The notes beneath the pieces were generated by a model. That model worked only from the letters and a program-made list of their open reading frames with translations, had not been told where the DNA came from and did not search any database. This document shows positions 1 through 8,873 of a stretch of DNA of 64,000 nt, one piece after another. The stretch's first letter is position 1. Each line of letters begins with the position of its first letter. The position numbers were made by a program, and so were the translations under genes. Origin of the DNA: Pantoea sp. WMus005 (lineage in GTDB: Bacteria; Pseudomonadota; Gammaproteobacteria; Enterobacterales; Enterobacteriaceae); the NCBI RefSeq assembly GCF_013415305.1, contig NZ_JACBXU010000001.1, positions 1,302,001-1,366,000 of the forward strand, given 5' to 3'.

Positions 1-433
1 CAACCGCCACTTCGCGACCTTCACGTACCGGCACACCCAGCTGATTAAACGCGTTTTCCACTTCCTGCGTCAGATAGTCGCTGGCTGGCGCGCTGCCTGA
101 AGCCTGCAAGGCGCCCGGTTCGGAAGCACAGCTGTCATCACAGTTGCCGCAGGACGGCGCAGAGTAGTAGCTGTAATCCTGGTAGTCGAGTTTTTCGTAG
201 TGGGCTTTCAGCCAGTGTGGCTCTTCCATTTCAAGCCAGGCACGAAAAGCTTTAAGACGAAACTCCAGCATCCACTCTGGCTCGTTACGCTTGGCCGAGA
301 TTGCCCGCACCACATCTTCATTAATGCCGTTGGCAAATTCTTCGGTCTGCAGTTGGGTAAAGAAGCCCTCTTTGTAGTTGAGCTTGCCTTCCCAGATTTG
401 TACATCGTCAGATGTTTCGCTGTGTCGTGACAT
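1..433 (-). CDS. sufB: SufB, Fe-S scaffold complex subunit (N-terminal part, runs off the window)
   Basis: SufB is the core of the SufBC2D scaffold, which builds Fe-S clusters in the cytosol under iron starvation or oxidative stress. About 144 N-terminal residues are visible. They start MSRHSETSDDVQIWEG, match the enterobacterial SufB N-terminus, and include the Cys-rich stretch SCGNCDDSC at about residue 97-105. The gene continues beyond position 1, so nothing can be said of the active-site region. It lies 7 bases downstream of sufA and is clearly cotranscribed from the sufA promoter. The start is the ATG at 433, preceded by a weak purine-rich stretch. Confidence 0.96.
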   Translation of the reverse strand, partial: MSRHSETSDDVQIWEGKLNYKEGFFTQLQTEEFANGINEDVVRAISAKRNEPEWMLEFRLKAFRAWLEMEEPHWLKAHYEKLDYQDYSYYSAPSCGNCDDSCASEPGALQASGSAPASDYLTQEVENAFNQLGVPVREGREVAV

Positions 434-440
434 ATTTCAC

Positions 441-815
441 TTACTCGACGCCAAAGCTCTCACCGCACCCGCAGGCGTGCTGAGCTTTAGGGTTATTGAA
501 TTTAAAAATCTGATTCAGGCCTTCGCGAACATAATCCAGCTCGGTGCCATCAACGAATGGCATCGCCTGAAGCGGCACAAACAACGTTGCACCGTGGAAT
601 GAGAACTGCAGATCGTCTTCGACGGGCTCTTTAACCATGTCCATGACGTAGCCAAACCCGGCGCAGCCAGATTGTTTCACGCCAAGGCGCAGACCCTTGA
701 CATCAGGGTCCTGAGCCGCCAGATTGAGTATTTGTTGCGCTGCGGTTTCAGTCAGCGTCAGCCCTTTCCAGACAAAATCGTCGGGTGAGAAAGAGTCTGT
801 ATTAACAGATGCCAT
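441..815 (-). CDS. sufA: SufA, A-type Fe-S cluster carrier
   Basis: First gene of the suf operon, 124 residues, the usual length for SufA. A-type carriers accept clusters from SufBCD and pass them to target apoproteins. The three cluster-binding cysteines are present at about residues 51 (QSGCAGFGY), 115 and 117 (HACGCGES near the C-terminus). The start at 815 follows an AGAGG ribosome-binding site. In E. coli the operon is controlled by OxyR, IHF, IscR and Fur. The upstream region here is long enough to hold such sites, but none was identified firmly. Confidence 0.97.
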   Translation of the reverse strand: MASVNTDSFSPDDFVWKGLTLTETAAQQILNLAAQDPDVKGLRLGVKQSGCAGFGYVMDMVKEPVEDDLQFSFHGATLFVPLQAMPFVDGTELDYVREGLNQIFKFNNPKAQHACGCGESFGVE

Positions 816-1144
816 GTTGATACCTCTTGAGTCCGGACCTTTTCAGGTTATCCCCCTATGGTAGTGATCTGACCAATCACTTCAACCTCTTGTTTTGCAG
901 GGATAATCATCTAGTGCTATTTTACCTGCTTATTTATTAAGCATAGCTGCTTCAGCTCACCCTGCGGTGGGAAAATCAGCATCAATAAGCCAGTGATAAC
1001 CTATTAATAAATCACTCTTTTTAAAATAGCCATTTTTGATAAAAGTGCTTATTGATAGGTTACGCCTTTCTTCGATGTAAACAGATTGTTATTTCCGATT
1101 ATACCGACAGGCAGGATAAATCGATAAATTTTTCTGCCCGGCAA
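816..1144. promoter_or_regulatory. suf promoter region between sufA and the divergent Fur-controlled gene
   Basis: This 329-base AT-rich stretch must carry the sufA promoter on the minus strand. Visible features are a half Fur-like motif (GGATAATCAT, 901-910), a possible minus-strand -10 (TAAAAT, reverse complement of 919-924) and a short dyad GCTTA/TAAGC at about 929-943. No convincing complete OxyR, IHF or IscR site could be read. Its role as the suf control region comes from position and family knowledge. Confidence 0.45.
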
Positions 1145-1172
1145 TTGCAATCCCAGAATGGATGAATATGAT
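1145..1172 (+). promoter_or_regulatory. Sigma-70 promoter of the Fur-controlled small gene
   Basis: A -35 TTGCAA (1145-1150), a 16-base spacer and a -10 TATGAT (1167-1172) face the gene at 1204. The -10 box overlaps the Fur box at 1169-1183, so bound Fur would block RNA polymerase. The transcript would have a leader of only about 25 bases. Confidence 0.65.
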
Positions 1173-1183
1173 AATTATTATCA
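1169..1183. promoter_or_regulatory. Fur box, perfect 7-1-7 match
   Basis: TGATAATTATTATCA is an exact match to the 7-1-7 Fur recognition pattern (TGATAAT-N-ATTATCA). It overlaps the -10 element of the promoter for the gene at 1204 and ends 20 bases before its start codon. This is the classic arrangement for repression by iron-loaded Fur. Confidence 0.88.
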
Positions 1184-1203
1184 TTCACATTCAGGGCGAC
1201 GCA

Positions 1204-1608
1204 ATGACCCTCTCTGTTTCAGCCTGGTTGCAGCACAAAATCGACGAATACCGCTTTTCCGTGCGTGACATTACCGTCGACTTTTATATGGAGCAGGCAA
1301 AGCTTGACCGGATCGACTGCACGATCCATCAACTACGTCAGTTTAATGATGCCTGTCAGGATATGGCAGAAGTCTGCCAGATGAACGGTGACGATCAGAG
1401 TTACCTGCATGCCTTGGGTAAACTGCATCACCGACTGGTGCAGGAGATGGGAAACAACGATCGCGATCGCCTGTTTCGCCTTCAGGCTTATCAACTGGCG
1501 CGACTGTCCCTGACCCGACTCTGCCATCAACTGGCCATGGTCGGAGAATGGAACAAAGCCACCGTGCTGCAAAGTGACTTTGTACGTCACGCAGGCTGGA
1601 TATTCTAA
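1204..1608 (+). CDS. Small Fur-regulated protein of unknown function
   Basis: I do not recognise this 134-residue protein. It has no signal peptide, no membrane segment and no obvious metal-binding motif. The composition suggests a mostly helical soluble protein rich in Gln, Arg, Leu and His, with three cysteines near the middle (NDAC, EVCQ) and later (RLCHQ). An in-frame ATG at 1162 lies upstream of the -10 and Fur box, so it cannot be in the transcript. The ATG at 1204, beginning MTLSVSAWLQ, is the better start, with AGGG 9 bases before it. It occupies the place where E. coli has ydiH/menI, between suf and ydiJ. The Fur box and the suf neighbour point to a role in iron limitation, which is inference from context. 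Confidence 0.8.
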   Translation: MTLSVSAWLQHKIDEYRFSVRDITVDFYMEQAKLDRIDCTIHQLRQFNDACQDMAEVCQMNGDDQSYLHALGKLHHRLVQEMGNNDRDRLFRLQAYQLARLSLTRLCHQLAMVGEWNKATVLQSDFVRHAGWIF

Positions 1609-1641
1609 TCCAGCCACGGCGTGACGTCGCGCACAATTTTT

Positions 1642-4600
1642 TTACATTATCTCTAACAATGCCTGAAGCGGATGGCGCATGCCGTTGCCTTCCACACGTT
1701 TGACCTGACTGCGGCATGAATAGCCGGTGGCAAGGCAACGCTGGCGCGGCAATCGCTGGAGCTGAGGATGCCAGGAGAGCGCGTAGATCCCCAGCGAGTT
1801 TTCGAGATTTTTACTTTCGTGGCCGTAGGTGCCCGCCATGCCGCAGCACCCCACATTGATGTTTTCCAGCTTCGCACCAAACCGGGCAAAGATCCCCTGC
1901 CACTGATTCGGTGTGGAAGGCAGCGCGGTTACCTCTGTACAGTGCGCAAAGAGATACCATGACTCCCCGCCCGTGACCTGCACGTCACGCTCTGCCAGCG
2001 CACGCTCTAACCATTCATGCACCAGCAATACGCTAAAGTCGCCGCGTGATTCACCCAGCGTCTGACGATACTCATCGCGATAACACAGCACGGTAGCGGG
2101 ATCCACACCCACCATAGGCAGCTCCAGTTTTGCTACCCGGTTAAGAAAATCGGCAGTGCGGGCTGCGGTGCGGGCGAAACGTTGCAGAAAGCCTTTCACA
2201 TGCTGTGCTTTGCCATTTGGCGAGAACGGCAGCAGCACCGGACGGTAGCCCAGCTTCTCAATCAGCCTGACAAAATCGTTAACCAGCTGTGCCTCATAGA
2301 AGCTGGTGAAAGGATCCTGTACCACCAGCACGCAGTTGGCGCGCTCAGTGGCCGACAGCCCTTCGAGCTGCTCCAGCGTCATGTTCATGGCGGGATGACC
2401 GCTGAGCTGTTGTTTCAGATTAGGCGCTGAGAGCAGAGGCAGATCGACCATGCCGATATGCGTCTTGCTTAACTCTTTCACCCACGGCTGGCGCAGGAAA
2501 AAGTTGAACACGTTCGGGGCTTTCGCCATCAGGGGCGCATAGCCTTCAACCGCCGCCACCAGATGATCGCTCACCGGACGCAGATAACGGGTGTGATAGA
2601 GCTGAAGGAAGCGCGAACGAAACGCGGGCACGTCAATTTTAATCGGACACTGGGTTGAGCAGGCTTTGCAGGCCAGACAGCCTGACATCGCCTCTTTCAC
2701 CTCGTGTGAGAAGTCATACTCCCCTTTACTGGCGTGCCAGCTGTTGCGGGTACGGGCAATCATCCCGCGCAGTGACAGGCTGTTTTCCGGCAGCTGCTTT
2801 TCCAGTGCCAGGGGATCGACGCCCTGTTCGGCCAGCAGCCGTAGCCACTCCCGCGTCAGCGTCGCCCGCCCTTTGGGTGAGTGAATGCGGTTGCGCGTGA
2901 TCTTCATGGAGGGACACATCGGGCTGCGGGCATCAAAGTTAAAACACAACCCGTTGCCGTTGCACTCCATCGCCCCACGCCATTCATCCCGGACCGTGAC
3001 CGGAATCTGTCGATCGAAGGTTCCGCGCTTCACTGCATCAACCTGCATCATCTCGTCGTTGCTGTTAAAAGGCGTACAGATCTTGCCGGGATTGAGTCGG
3101 TTAAGAGGATCAAAGGCCGCTTTGATGCGGCGCAGTTCGTTAAACAGCGTCTCGCCAAAGAATGCCGGACTGTACTGGGCGCGGAAACCTTTGCCATGTT
3201 CGCCCCACAGCAGGCCACCGTAGCGCGCGGTCAGCGCCACCACTTCGTCGGAGATCTGTTTCATCATCATCTCCTGCTGCGGATCGCACATATCCAGCGC
3301 CGGGCGCACGTGCAGGACGCCTGCATCGACATGACCAAACATGCCGTAGCTAAGACCGTGGCTGTCCAGCAACGCGCGAAACTCAACAATGTAGTCCGCC
3401 AGTTTTTCCGGCGGGACGGCGGTATCTTCCACAAATGGGATCGGTTTAGCGCGGCCTTTGGCATTCCCCAACAGACCCACCGCTTTTTTCCGCATGTTAT
3501 AGATGCGCTCAATGCCATCCAGATCGTTACAGAACTGATAGCCAATTACGCCGCCCTGCTGCTGCGCCATCAGCGCGTCAAGGCGGGTGCAGAGCTGTTC
3601 AATCTGCTGATCGATCAGCACTGCGTTGTCACCGGCGAATTCAACAATATTCAGACCCAGCATCTCTTTGTCGGGTACGTCAGCAATCAATTCACGCACC
3701 GAGTGCCAGACGATATCTTCCCGCGCCAGATTCAGCACTTTAGAGTCAACGGTTTCAACTGAAAGCGCCTGCGCTTCTACCATTAAGGGCGCATTGCGCA
3801 GGGCAGAATCAAAAGAGTCATACTTGATGTTCACCAGTCGCCGCACTTTCGGCAGTGGGGTGATATCGAGCCGCGCTTCTGTGACGAAAGCCAGCGTACC
3901 TTCTGCGCCACACAGCAGGCGCGTCAGGTCAAAGGTTTGCATATCATCGCTGAACACATGTCGCAGGTCATATCCGGTCAGAAACCGATTCAGCTTAGGA
4001 AACTTTTCCAGAATCAGCGCACGCTGCTCGCGGCAACGCGTGAGGACCTGCTGATAGAGCCGCCCTTCAGGTGTGGCTGTCTGAGCCAGGGTTTCAGCCA
4101 GCGCAGTTGCCATGGGTCGCGTATCAAGGATATCGCCGCCCAGCAGCACGGCGCGCAGACCCAGCACATGGTCCGAAGTTTTGCCATACACCAGCGAACC
4201 CTGACCCGACGCATCTGTATTGATCATCCCGCCCAGCGTTGCGCGGTTACTGGTGGAAAGCTCTGGCGAGAAGAAAAAACCGAAAGGCTTCAGCCACGCA
4301 TTCAGTTGATCTTTGATGACTCCCGCTTCGACCCGCACCCAGCCCTCATCCGTATTGATCTCCAGGATGCGGTTCATGTAGCGCGACATATCCACCACAA
4401 TCCCCTGATTCAGCGACTGCCCGTTGGTGCCAGTGCCGCCGCCACGCGGGGTAAACACCAGACTGGTGAAACGCGCTTCTCCGGCCACGCGGGCGAGCAG
4501 TGCAACATCCGCCGTTGAGCGCGGAAAGAGCGCCGCGTCGGGTAGCAGCTGATAGATACTGTTATCAGTGGAAAGTGAGAGGCGATCGGCATAGCTGGTC

Positions 4601-4695
4601 GCCATGTCACCCGTAAACCCCTGCTCTTTCAGTGATTCAAGGAACGTCAGCACCAGTTGAACGAGGCCCGGCGCCTGCGAAATCTGTGGGATCAT
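1642..4695 (-). CDS. ydiJ: YdiJ, FAD/Fe-S D-2-hydroxyacid (D-2-hydroxyglutarate-type) dehydrogenase
   Basis: A 1017-residue protein very close to E. coli YdiJ (1018 residues). The N-terminal half is a FAD-binding PCMH/VAO-type oxidase with the FAD loop TPRGGGTGTNGQ near residue 80 and NRATLGGMINTDASGQGS. The C-terminal half carries a 4Fe-4S motif, GCLACKACSTQCPIK, and a GlpC-like cysteine-rich part ending NVGCCGMAGTYGHE. E. coli YdiJ has been described as a D-2-hydroxyglutarate dehydrogenase. The substrate here is by homology only. A longer frame reaches 4857, but family alignment sets the start at MIPQISQAPG (4695). It is divergent from ydiK, with about 205 bases between them. Confidence 0.95.
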   Translation of the reverse strand: MIPQISQAPGLVQLVLTFLESLKEQGFTGDMATSYADRLSLSTDNSIYQLLPDAALFPRSTADVALLARVAGEARFTSLVFTPRGGGTGTNGQSLNQGIVVDMSRYMNRILEINTDEGWVRVEAGVIKDQLNAWLKPFGFFFSPELSTSNRATLGGMINTDASGQGSLVYGKTSDHVLGLRAVLLGGDILDTRPMATALAETLAQTATPEGRLYQQVLTRCREQRALILEKFPKLNRFLTGYDLRHVFSDDMQTFDLTRLLCGAEGTLAFVTEARLDITPLPKVRRLVNIKYDSFDSALRNAPLMVEAQALSVETVDSKVLNLAREDIVWHSVRELIADVPDKEMLGLNIVEFAGDNAVLIDQQIEQLCTRLDALMAQQQGGVIGYQFCNDLDGIERIYNMRKKAVGLLGNAKGRAKPIPFVEDTAVPPEKLADYIVEFRALLDSHGLSYGMFGHVDAGVLHVRPALDMCDPQQEMMMKQISDEVVALTARYGGLLWGEHGKGFRAQYSPAFFGETLFNELRRIKAAFDPLNRLNPGKICTPFNSNDEMMQVDAVKRGTFDRQIPVTVRDEWRGAMECNGNGLCFNFDARSPMCPSMKITRNRIHSPKGRATLTREWLRLLAEQGVDPLALEKQLPENSLSLRGMIARTRNSWHASKGEYDFSHEVKEAMSGCLACKACSTQCPIKIDVPAFRSRFLQLYHTRYLRPVSDHLVAAVEGYAPLMAKAPNVFNFFLRQPWVKELSKTHIGMVDLPLLSAPNLKQQLSGHPAMNMTLEQLEGLSATERANCVLVVQDPFTSFYEAQLVNDFVRLIEKLGYRPVLLPFSPNGKAQHVKGFLQRFARTAARTADFLNRVAKLELPMVGVDPATVLCYRDEYRQTLGESRGDFSVLLVHEWLERALAERDVQVTGGESWYLFAHCTEVTALPSTPNQWQGIFARFGAKLENINVGCCGMAGTYGHESKNLENSLGIYALSWHPQLQRLPRQRCLATGYSCRSQVKRVEGNGMRHPLQALLEIM

Positions 4696-4900
4696 GATTG
4701 TCTGACCGAAGGTGTTGTAAACGTTTGCGTTTATGCGTGAGCGATTTCTCGTTTTATCATATTTTTCCTGCGTCTGCCCTTTTTTCAGAAAAGGCAAAAA
4801 CCTTTCACCACGGCGCTGTTTAATCCCTGGTAAATAGATCATGATAAAAACGGGCATCCTAATACCCGAAGATGAAGGATTAAGACGAGGTTATGAGTCA

Positions 4901-6019
4901 ATGATGAAAAGCCAGTATCGGGATATGGATTTACCACAAATACTCTTCACCCTGATGTTCATTCTGCTGTTGATCGTCGCCTGCTTATGGGTGGTGCAGC
5001 CGTTTATTCTGGGCTTTGCCTGGGCCAGCATGGTGGTGATTGCCACCTGGCCATTGATGCTGAAATTCCAGCGACTGTTATGGGGACGCCGTTCACTGGC
5101 GGTGATCGTCATGACACTGCTGCTGCTATTGTTGTTTATTATTCCTATCGCCCTGCTGGTCAGCAGCCTGATCGATAACAGTGCGCCTGTGATTGCCTGG
5201 GTTACCCAGGGCCACACGATGCCGAAACTGACGTGGCTCAGAGAAATTCCGATGGTTGGCAAAAAGCTGTATGTCAGTTATGACACGCTGGTGGCTAGCG
5301 GTGGTGCCGGCGTGATGGCGAAAATACAGCCTTACATCGGCCGCACCACAGGCTTTTTTGTGGCTCAGGCCGGTCATTTCGGACGCTTTATGATCCATCT
5401 GGGCGTGATGTTACTGTTCAGCGTGCTGCTTTACTGGCGTGGCGAACAGGCTGCCCAGGGCATCCGTCACTTCGCGTTTCGCATGGCAGGGCGACGCGGT
5501 GATGCCGCCGTACAGCTGGCAGCCCAGTCAATCCGTGCCGTAGCGCTTGGCGTGGTGGTAACGGCGCTGGTGCAGGGTGTGCTGGGCGGTATCGGACTGG
5601 CGATCTCCGGTATTCCTTATGCCACGCTGTTGACGGTGCTGATGATCCTCTGCTGTCTGGTACAGCTCGGTCCACTGCTGGTGCTGGTTCCTGCCATCAT
5701 TTATCTCTACTGGAGCGGCGATACTACCTGGGGAACCGTGCTGCTGGTCTGGAGTTGTGTGGTCGGCACGATGGATAACGTTCTGCGCCCGATGTTAATC
5801 CGTATGGGCGCAGACCTGCCGATGATTCTGATCCTCTCAGGCGTGATTGGTGGCCTGTTCGCGTTCGGCATGATTGGTCTGTTTATCGGCCCGGTGGTTC
5901 TGGCGGTTTCCTACCGTCTGGTTTCCGTCTGGGTTCATGAAGCGCCAGCCCCGGATAATGACCCGATGGCCTCGGCTGATGCCCTGGCCGATCACGAGGG
6001 TACCCCGCCTGTCGTCTGA
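4901..6019 (+). CDS. ydiK: YdiK, AI-2E family transporter-like membrane protein
   Basis: About 372 residues, with the repeated hydrophobic segments expected of the AI-2 exporter superfamily. The first segments lie at about residues 12-40 and 65-90, with a cluster of further segments in the C-terminal half. The family signatures DNVLRPMLI and GVIGGLFAFGMIGLFIGPV are present, and the sequence aligns end to end with E. coli YdiK (370 residues). What YdiK transports is not established. Alignment favours a start at one of two adjacent ATGs, 4901 or 4904. The open frame back to 4841 overlaps the ydiJ-side control region and is unlikely to be used. No clear U-rich terminator follows, but a 26-base perfect palindrome lies about 50 bases after the stop. 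Confidence 0.92.
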   Translation: MMKSQYRDMDLPQILFTLMFILLLIVACLWVVQPFILGFAWASMVVIATWPLMLKFQRLLWGRRSLAVIVMTLLLLLLFIIPIALLVSSLIDNSAPVIAWVTQGHTMPKLTWLREIPMVGKKLYVSYDTLVASGGAGVMAKIQPYIGRTTGFFVAQAGHFGRFMIHLGVMLLFSVLLYWRGEQAAQGIRHFAFRMAGRRGDAAVQLAAQSIRAVALGVVVTALVQGVLGGIGLAISGIPYATLLTVLMILCCLVQLGPLLVLVPAIIYLYWSGDTTWGTVLLVWSCVVGTMDNVLRPMLIRMGADLPMILILSGVIGGLFAFGMIGLFIGPVVLAVSYRLVSVWVHEAPAPDNDPMASADALADHEGTPPVV

Positions 6020-6067
6020 TGCGATGCGGTAACGCGCCGCGTTAATCCCCCTTTTTAGCATTGATTA

Positions 6068-6093
6068 GTGCGGTTAATGATCATTAACCGCAC
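6068..6093. repeat. 26-base perfect palindrome downstream of ydiK
   Basis: GTGCGGTTAATGA is followed directly by its exact reverse complement, centred on TGATCA at 6079-6084. There is no U-run after it, so it is not a standard intrinsic terminator. It could be a protein-binding dyad or a hairpin protecting the ydiK 3' end. Confidence 0.7.
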
Positions 6094-6261
6094 CTACTCT
6101 CACCAATCAGATAAATTCTGTTTTTCATTAGCGATTTTTAAGAAAAAAGCCATCTTTGGCCGAAAAGTGACCTTTCAGGGCTAAAAAAGATTACTTTCTG
6201 CACTGTTTCTTAAGCCAAATGGCAAAGTAAAGGTGACAAAAGATTATCGGCTTTAAACTAA

Positions 6262-6275
6262 TAAGAGGATTCTTA
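6262..6275. promoter_or_regulatory. RcsB-type box upstream of rprA
   Basis: TAAGAGGATTCTTA is a 14-base dyad resembling the RcsAB consensus (TAAGAATATTCCTA). It lies roughly 50 bases before the expected start of rprA. In E. coli rprA transcription depends on RcsB, so position and sequence agree. Confidence 0.65.
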
Positions 6276-6317
6276 AAGACGCCAGCCAGCCGTATGAATA
6301 ACATGTTTCCTATGTTC

Positions 6318-6418
6318 GAAGTCAAACCGATGATTTCCAGACAAACTAATTCCCCTGAGTAGCGTAAAGAATTGCTGTGTGTAGTCTTTGCCCATCCCCT
6401 GTGATGGGCTTTTTTTTT
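6318..6418 (+). ncRNA. rprA: RprA small regulatory RNA
   Basis: RprA is an Hfq-dependent RNA that activates rpoS translation and represses biofilm regulators in E. coli, under Rcs phosphorelay control. The 3' half here is nearly identical to E. coli RprA. It has CCCCTGAG at 6352-6359, AATTGCTGTGTGTAGTCTTT (6370-6389) and the terminal hairpin with a U-run. The gene sits after ydiK, as in E. coli. The 5' half has diverged and the usual first stem-loop is not obvious, so the 5' end (about 6318) is estimated from the E. coli length and a possible -10 TATGTT at 6311-6316. Confidence 0.85.
6390..6418 (+). terminator. rprA intrinsic terminator
   Basis: The stem GCCCATC/GATGGGC is followed by nine T residues (6410-6418). 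It forms the 3' end of RprA and the Hfq-binding poly-U tail. Confidence 0.9.
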
Positions 6419-6444
6419 GCCTGAATCAGGCCAGCGATGAATAG

Positions 6445-6466
6445 AAAAGGCCCGCAATGCGGGCCT
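6445..6466 (-). terminator. ppsA intrinsic terminator
   Basis: On the minus strand the stem AGGCCCGC/GCGGGCCT with an ATT loop is followed by TTTT. It lies just after the ppsA stop and faces the rprA terminator, so the two convergent units end back to back. Confidence 0.85.
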
Positions 6467-6488
6467 GAGAGGATTGCTACAACGGGTG

Positions 6489-8873
6489 TCAGGCGGTTTT
6501 ATTGAGCTGCGCCAGACTCACCCAGGTTTCCACCACGGTGTCCGGGTTCAGTGACAGACTGTCGATGCCTTCTTCCATCAGCCATGCGGCAAAATCCTGA
6601 TGGTCGGAGGGGCCCTGTCCACAAATTCCGACATATTTCCCCTGCTTCTTCGCCGCTTTGATCGCCATGGAGAGCAACGCTTTCACGGCTTCATTACGCT
6701 CGTCAAACAGCGCAGAGACGACGCCGGAGTCGCGGTCCAGCCCCAGCGTCAGCTGAGTCATGTCGTTGGAACCAATAGAGAAGCCGTCGAAATATTGCAG
6801 GAACTGTTCTGCCAGCAGGGCATTGGACGGGATCTCACACATCATAATGATCTTCAGCCCGTTCTCGCCACGCTTCAAACCCTGTCGCGCCAGCTCTTCC
6901 ACCACGGCCTGCGCCTGATCCACGGTGCGCACAAACGGAACCATGATCTCGACGTTGGTGAGGCCCATTTCGTTGCGAACACGTTTCACCGCTTCACACT
7001 CCAGCGCAAAGCAATCCCGGAAGCTGTCCGCCACATAACGACCTGCCCCACGGAATCCCAGCATCGGGTTTTCCTCTTCTGGTTCGTAGCGTTCGCCGCC
7101 CACCAGGTTGGCATATTCATTCGTTTTAAAGTCCGAAAGTCGGACAATTACGCGTTTCGGCGCAAATGCCGCGCCAAGGGTGGAAATTCCTTCAGTCAGG
7201 CGAGCAATGTAAAACTCGACCGGATTATCAAATCCTTTCATCATTTTACGGATCTGCTGTTGCAGTTCCGGCGTCTGCTGATCGAATTCCAGAAGCGCTT
7301 TAGGATGGACGCCAATCATGCGGTTAATAATAAATTCCAGACGCGCAAGACCGACACCTTCATTAGGCAGACAGGCGAAATCAAAGGCACGATCGGGGTT
7401 ACCGACGTTCATCATGATTTTCAGCGGCAGTTCAGGCAGTGAATCGACCTGCGAACTGGTGACATCGAAATCAAGCAGCTGATCATAGACGTAGCCGGTG
7501 TCGCCCTCGGCGCAGGAGACGGTGACCTGATGGCCCTCTTTCAGCCGATCGGTGGCATCACCACAGCCGACGACTGCCGGAATGCCCAGCTCACGGGCGA
7601 TGATCGCCGCATGACAGGTTCGTCCGCCACGATTTGTGACAATTGCTGATGCCTTTTTCATGATCGGTTCCCAGTCAGGGTCGGTCATGTCAGTCACCAG
7701 CACGTCGCCTTTTTCAATACGGTTCATTTCGCTGATATCGTGAATGACCTTCACCACGCCGGCACCAATACGATGACCGATAGCACGGCCTTCAACCACG
7801 ACGCTACCCTGACCCTGTAGCGTGTAACGCTCCATTACCTGCCCATTAGAACGCACGGTTTCTGGACGCGCCTGAACAATAAACAGCTTGCCAGTGTGAC
7901 CATCTTTAGCCCACTCAATATCCATCGGGCGCTGATAGTGCTGTTCAATCAGCACGGCCTGCTTTGCCAGCGCCTGCACTTCTTCATCGCTCAGGCAGAA
8001 ACGGTCTCGTTCAGCTTCCGGCACATCTTCAATTCGCACCTGCTCGCCATGCGCCTGGGAATCGGCGTAGACCATGCGAACCTTTTTCGAGCCCATGTTG
8101 CGGCGCACGATCGCGGGACGATCGGCTGCCAGGGTTGGCTTGTGGACATAGAACTCATCCGGGTTAACGGCACCCTGCACCACCATTTCACCCAGTCCCA
8201 GCGCGGCGGTGATAAAGACCACCTGATCAAAGCCGGACTCGGTATCAATGGTGAACATCACCCCTGAAGAGGCCAGGTCAGAGCGTACCATGCGCTGAAT
8301 GCCCGCCGAGAGTGCAACGCCGCGGTGATCGTAACCCTGATGCACGCGATAAGAGATAGCACGGTCATTAAACAGCGAGGCAAAGACATGCTTCACTGCG
8401 ACCATCACTGCGTCGATTCCCTGCACATTCAGGAAGGTTTCCTGCTGGCCGGCAAAGGAGGCATCGGGCATATCTTCTGCGGTGGCAGAGGAGCGGACGG
8501 CGAACGACGCAGCATCGTCATCGGCCGAAAGTTGCTTATAGGCGTCCAGAATGGCGGACTCCAGCTCCGGCAGGAACGGCGTTTCCACCACCCACTGACG
8601 AATCTGCTTACCCGCTTTTGCCAGCGCATCCACATCATCAATATCGGTCTCATCCAGCAGCGCATAAATTCGCTGGTTCAGCCCGCTCTGGTCCAGGAAA
8701 AGGTTAAAGGCCCAGGAGGTGGTCGCGAAACCATTGGGCACGGAAACACCCAGCGACGACAAATTAGTAATCATTTCACCCAGAGAGGCATTCTTGCCTC
8801 CTACCCGGTCAACATCATGCATGCCAAGCTGGTTATACCAGAGCACAAGTGGCTGTTCGCCTTTCGTGGACAT
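6489..8873 (-). CDS. ppsA: Phosphoenolpyruvate synthase
   Basis: PpsA converts pyruvate, ATP and water to phosphoenolpyruvate, AMP and phosphate, feeding gluconeogenesis. The 794-residue protein matches E. coli PpsA (792) throughout. Visible parts are the N-terminal ATP-grasp domain ([20 protein letters not shown]), the central phosphohistidine domain [20 protein letters not shown] with the catalytic His near residue 423, and the C-terminal PEP-binding barrel ([29 protein letters not shown]). The start at 8873 has AAAGGAT 9-10 bases upstream. It is divergent from its regulator gene ppsR. A Cra-like site about 90 bases upstream suggests activation by Cra, as in E. coli. Confidence 0.98.
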   Translation of the reverse strand: MSTKGEQPLVLWYNQLGMHDVDRVGGKNASLGEMITNLSSLGVSVPNGFATTSWAFNLFLDQSGLNQRIYALLDETDIDDVDALAKAGKQIRQWVVETPFLPELESAILDAYKQLSADDDAASFAVRSSATAEDMPDASFAGQQETFLNVQGIDAVMVAVKHVFASLFNDRAISYRVHQGYDHRGVALSAGIQRMVRSDLASSGVMFTIDTESGFDQVVFITAALGLGEMVVQGAVNPDEFYVHKPTLAADRPAIVRRNMGSKKVRMVYADSQAHGEQVRIEDVPEAERDRFCLSDEEVQALAKQAVLIEQHYQRPMDIEWAKDGHTGKLFIVQARPETVRSNGQVMERYTLQGQGSVVVEGRAIGHRIGAGVVKVIHDISEMNRIEKGDVLVTDMTDPDWEPIMKKASAIVTNRGGRTCHAAIIARELGIPAVVGCGDATDRLKEGHQVTVSCAEGDTGYVYDQLLDFDVTSSQVDSLPELPLKIMMNVGNPDRAFDFACLPNEGVGLARLEFIINRMIGVHPKALLEFDQQTPELQQQIRKMMKGFDNPVEFYIARLTEGISTLGAAFAPKRVIVRLSDFKTNEYANLVGGERYEPEEENPMLGFRGAGRYVADSFRDCFALECEAVKRVRNEMGLTNVEIMVPFVRTVDQAQAVVEELARQGLKRGENGLKIIMMCEIPSNALLAEQFLQYFDGFSIGSNDMTQLTLGLDRDSGVVSALFDERNEAVKALLSMAIKAAKKQGKYVGICGQGPSDHQDFAAWLMEEGIDSLSLNPDTVVETWVSLAQLNKTA

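Noticed and set aside
2881..3762. Long plus-strand frame inside ydiJ
   Set aside because: It is antisense to a highly conserved ydiJ coding region, with low-complexity His/Arg-rich translation typical of antisense frames.
6191..6457. Open frame antisense to rprA
   Set aside because: It covers the rprA gene and its terminator on the opposite strand and has no features of a real protein.
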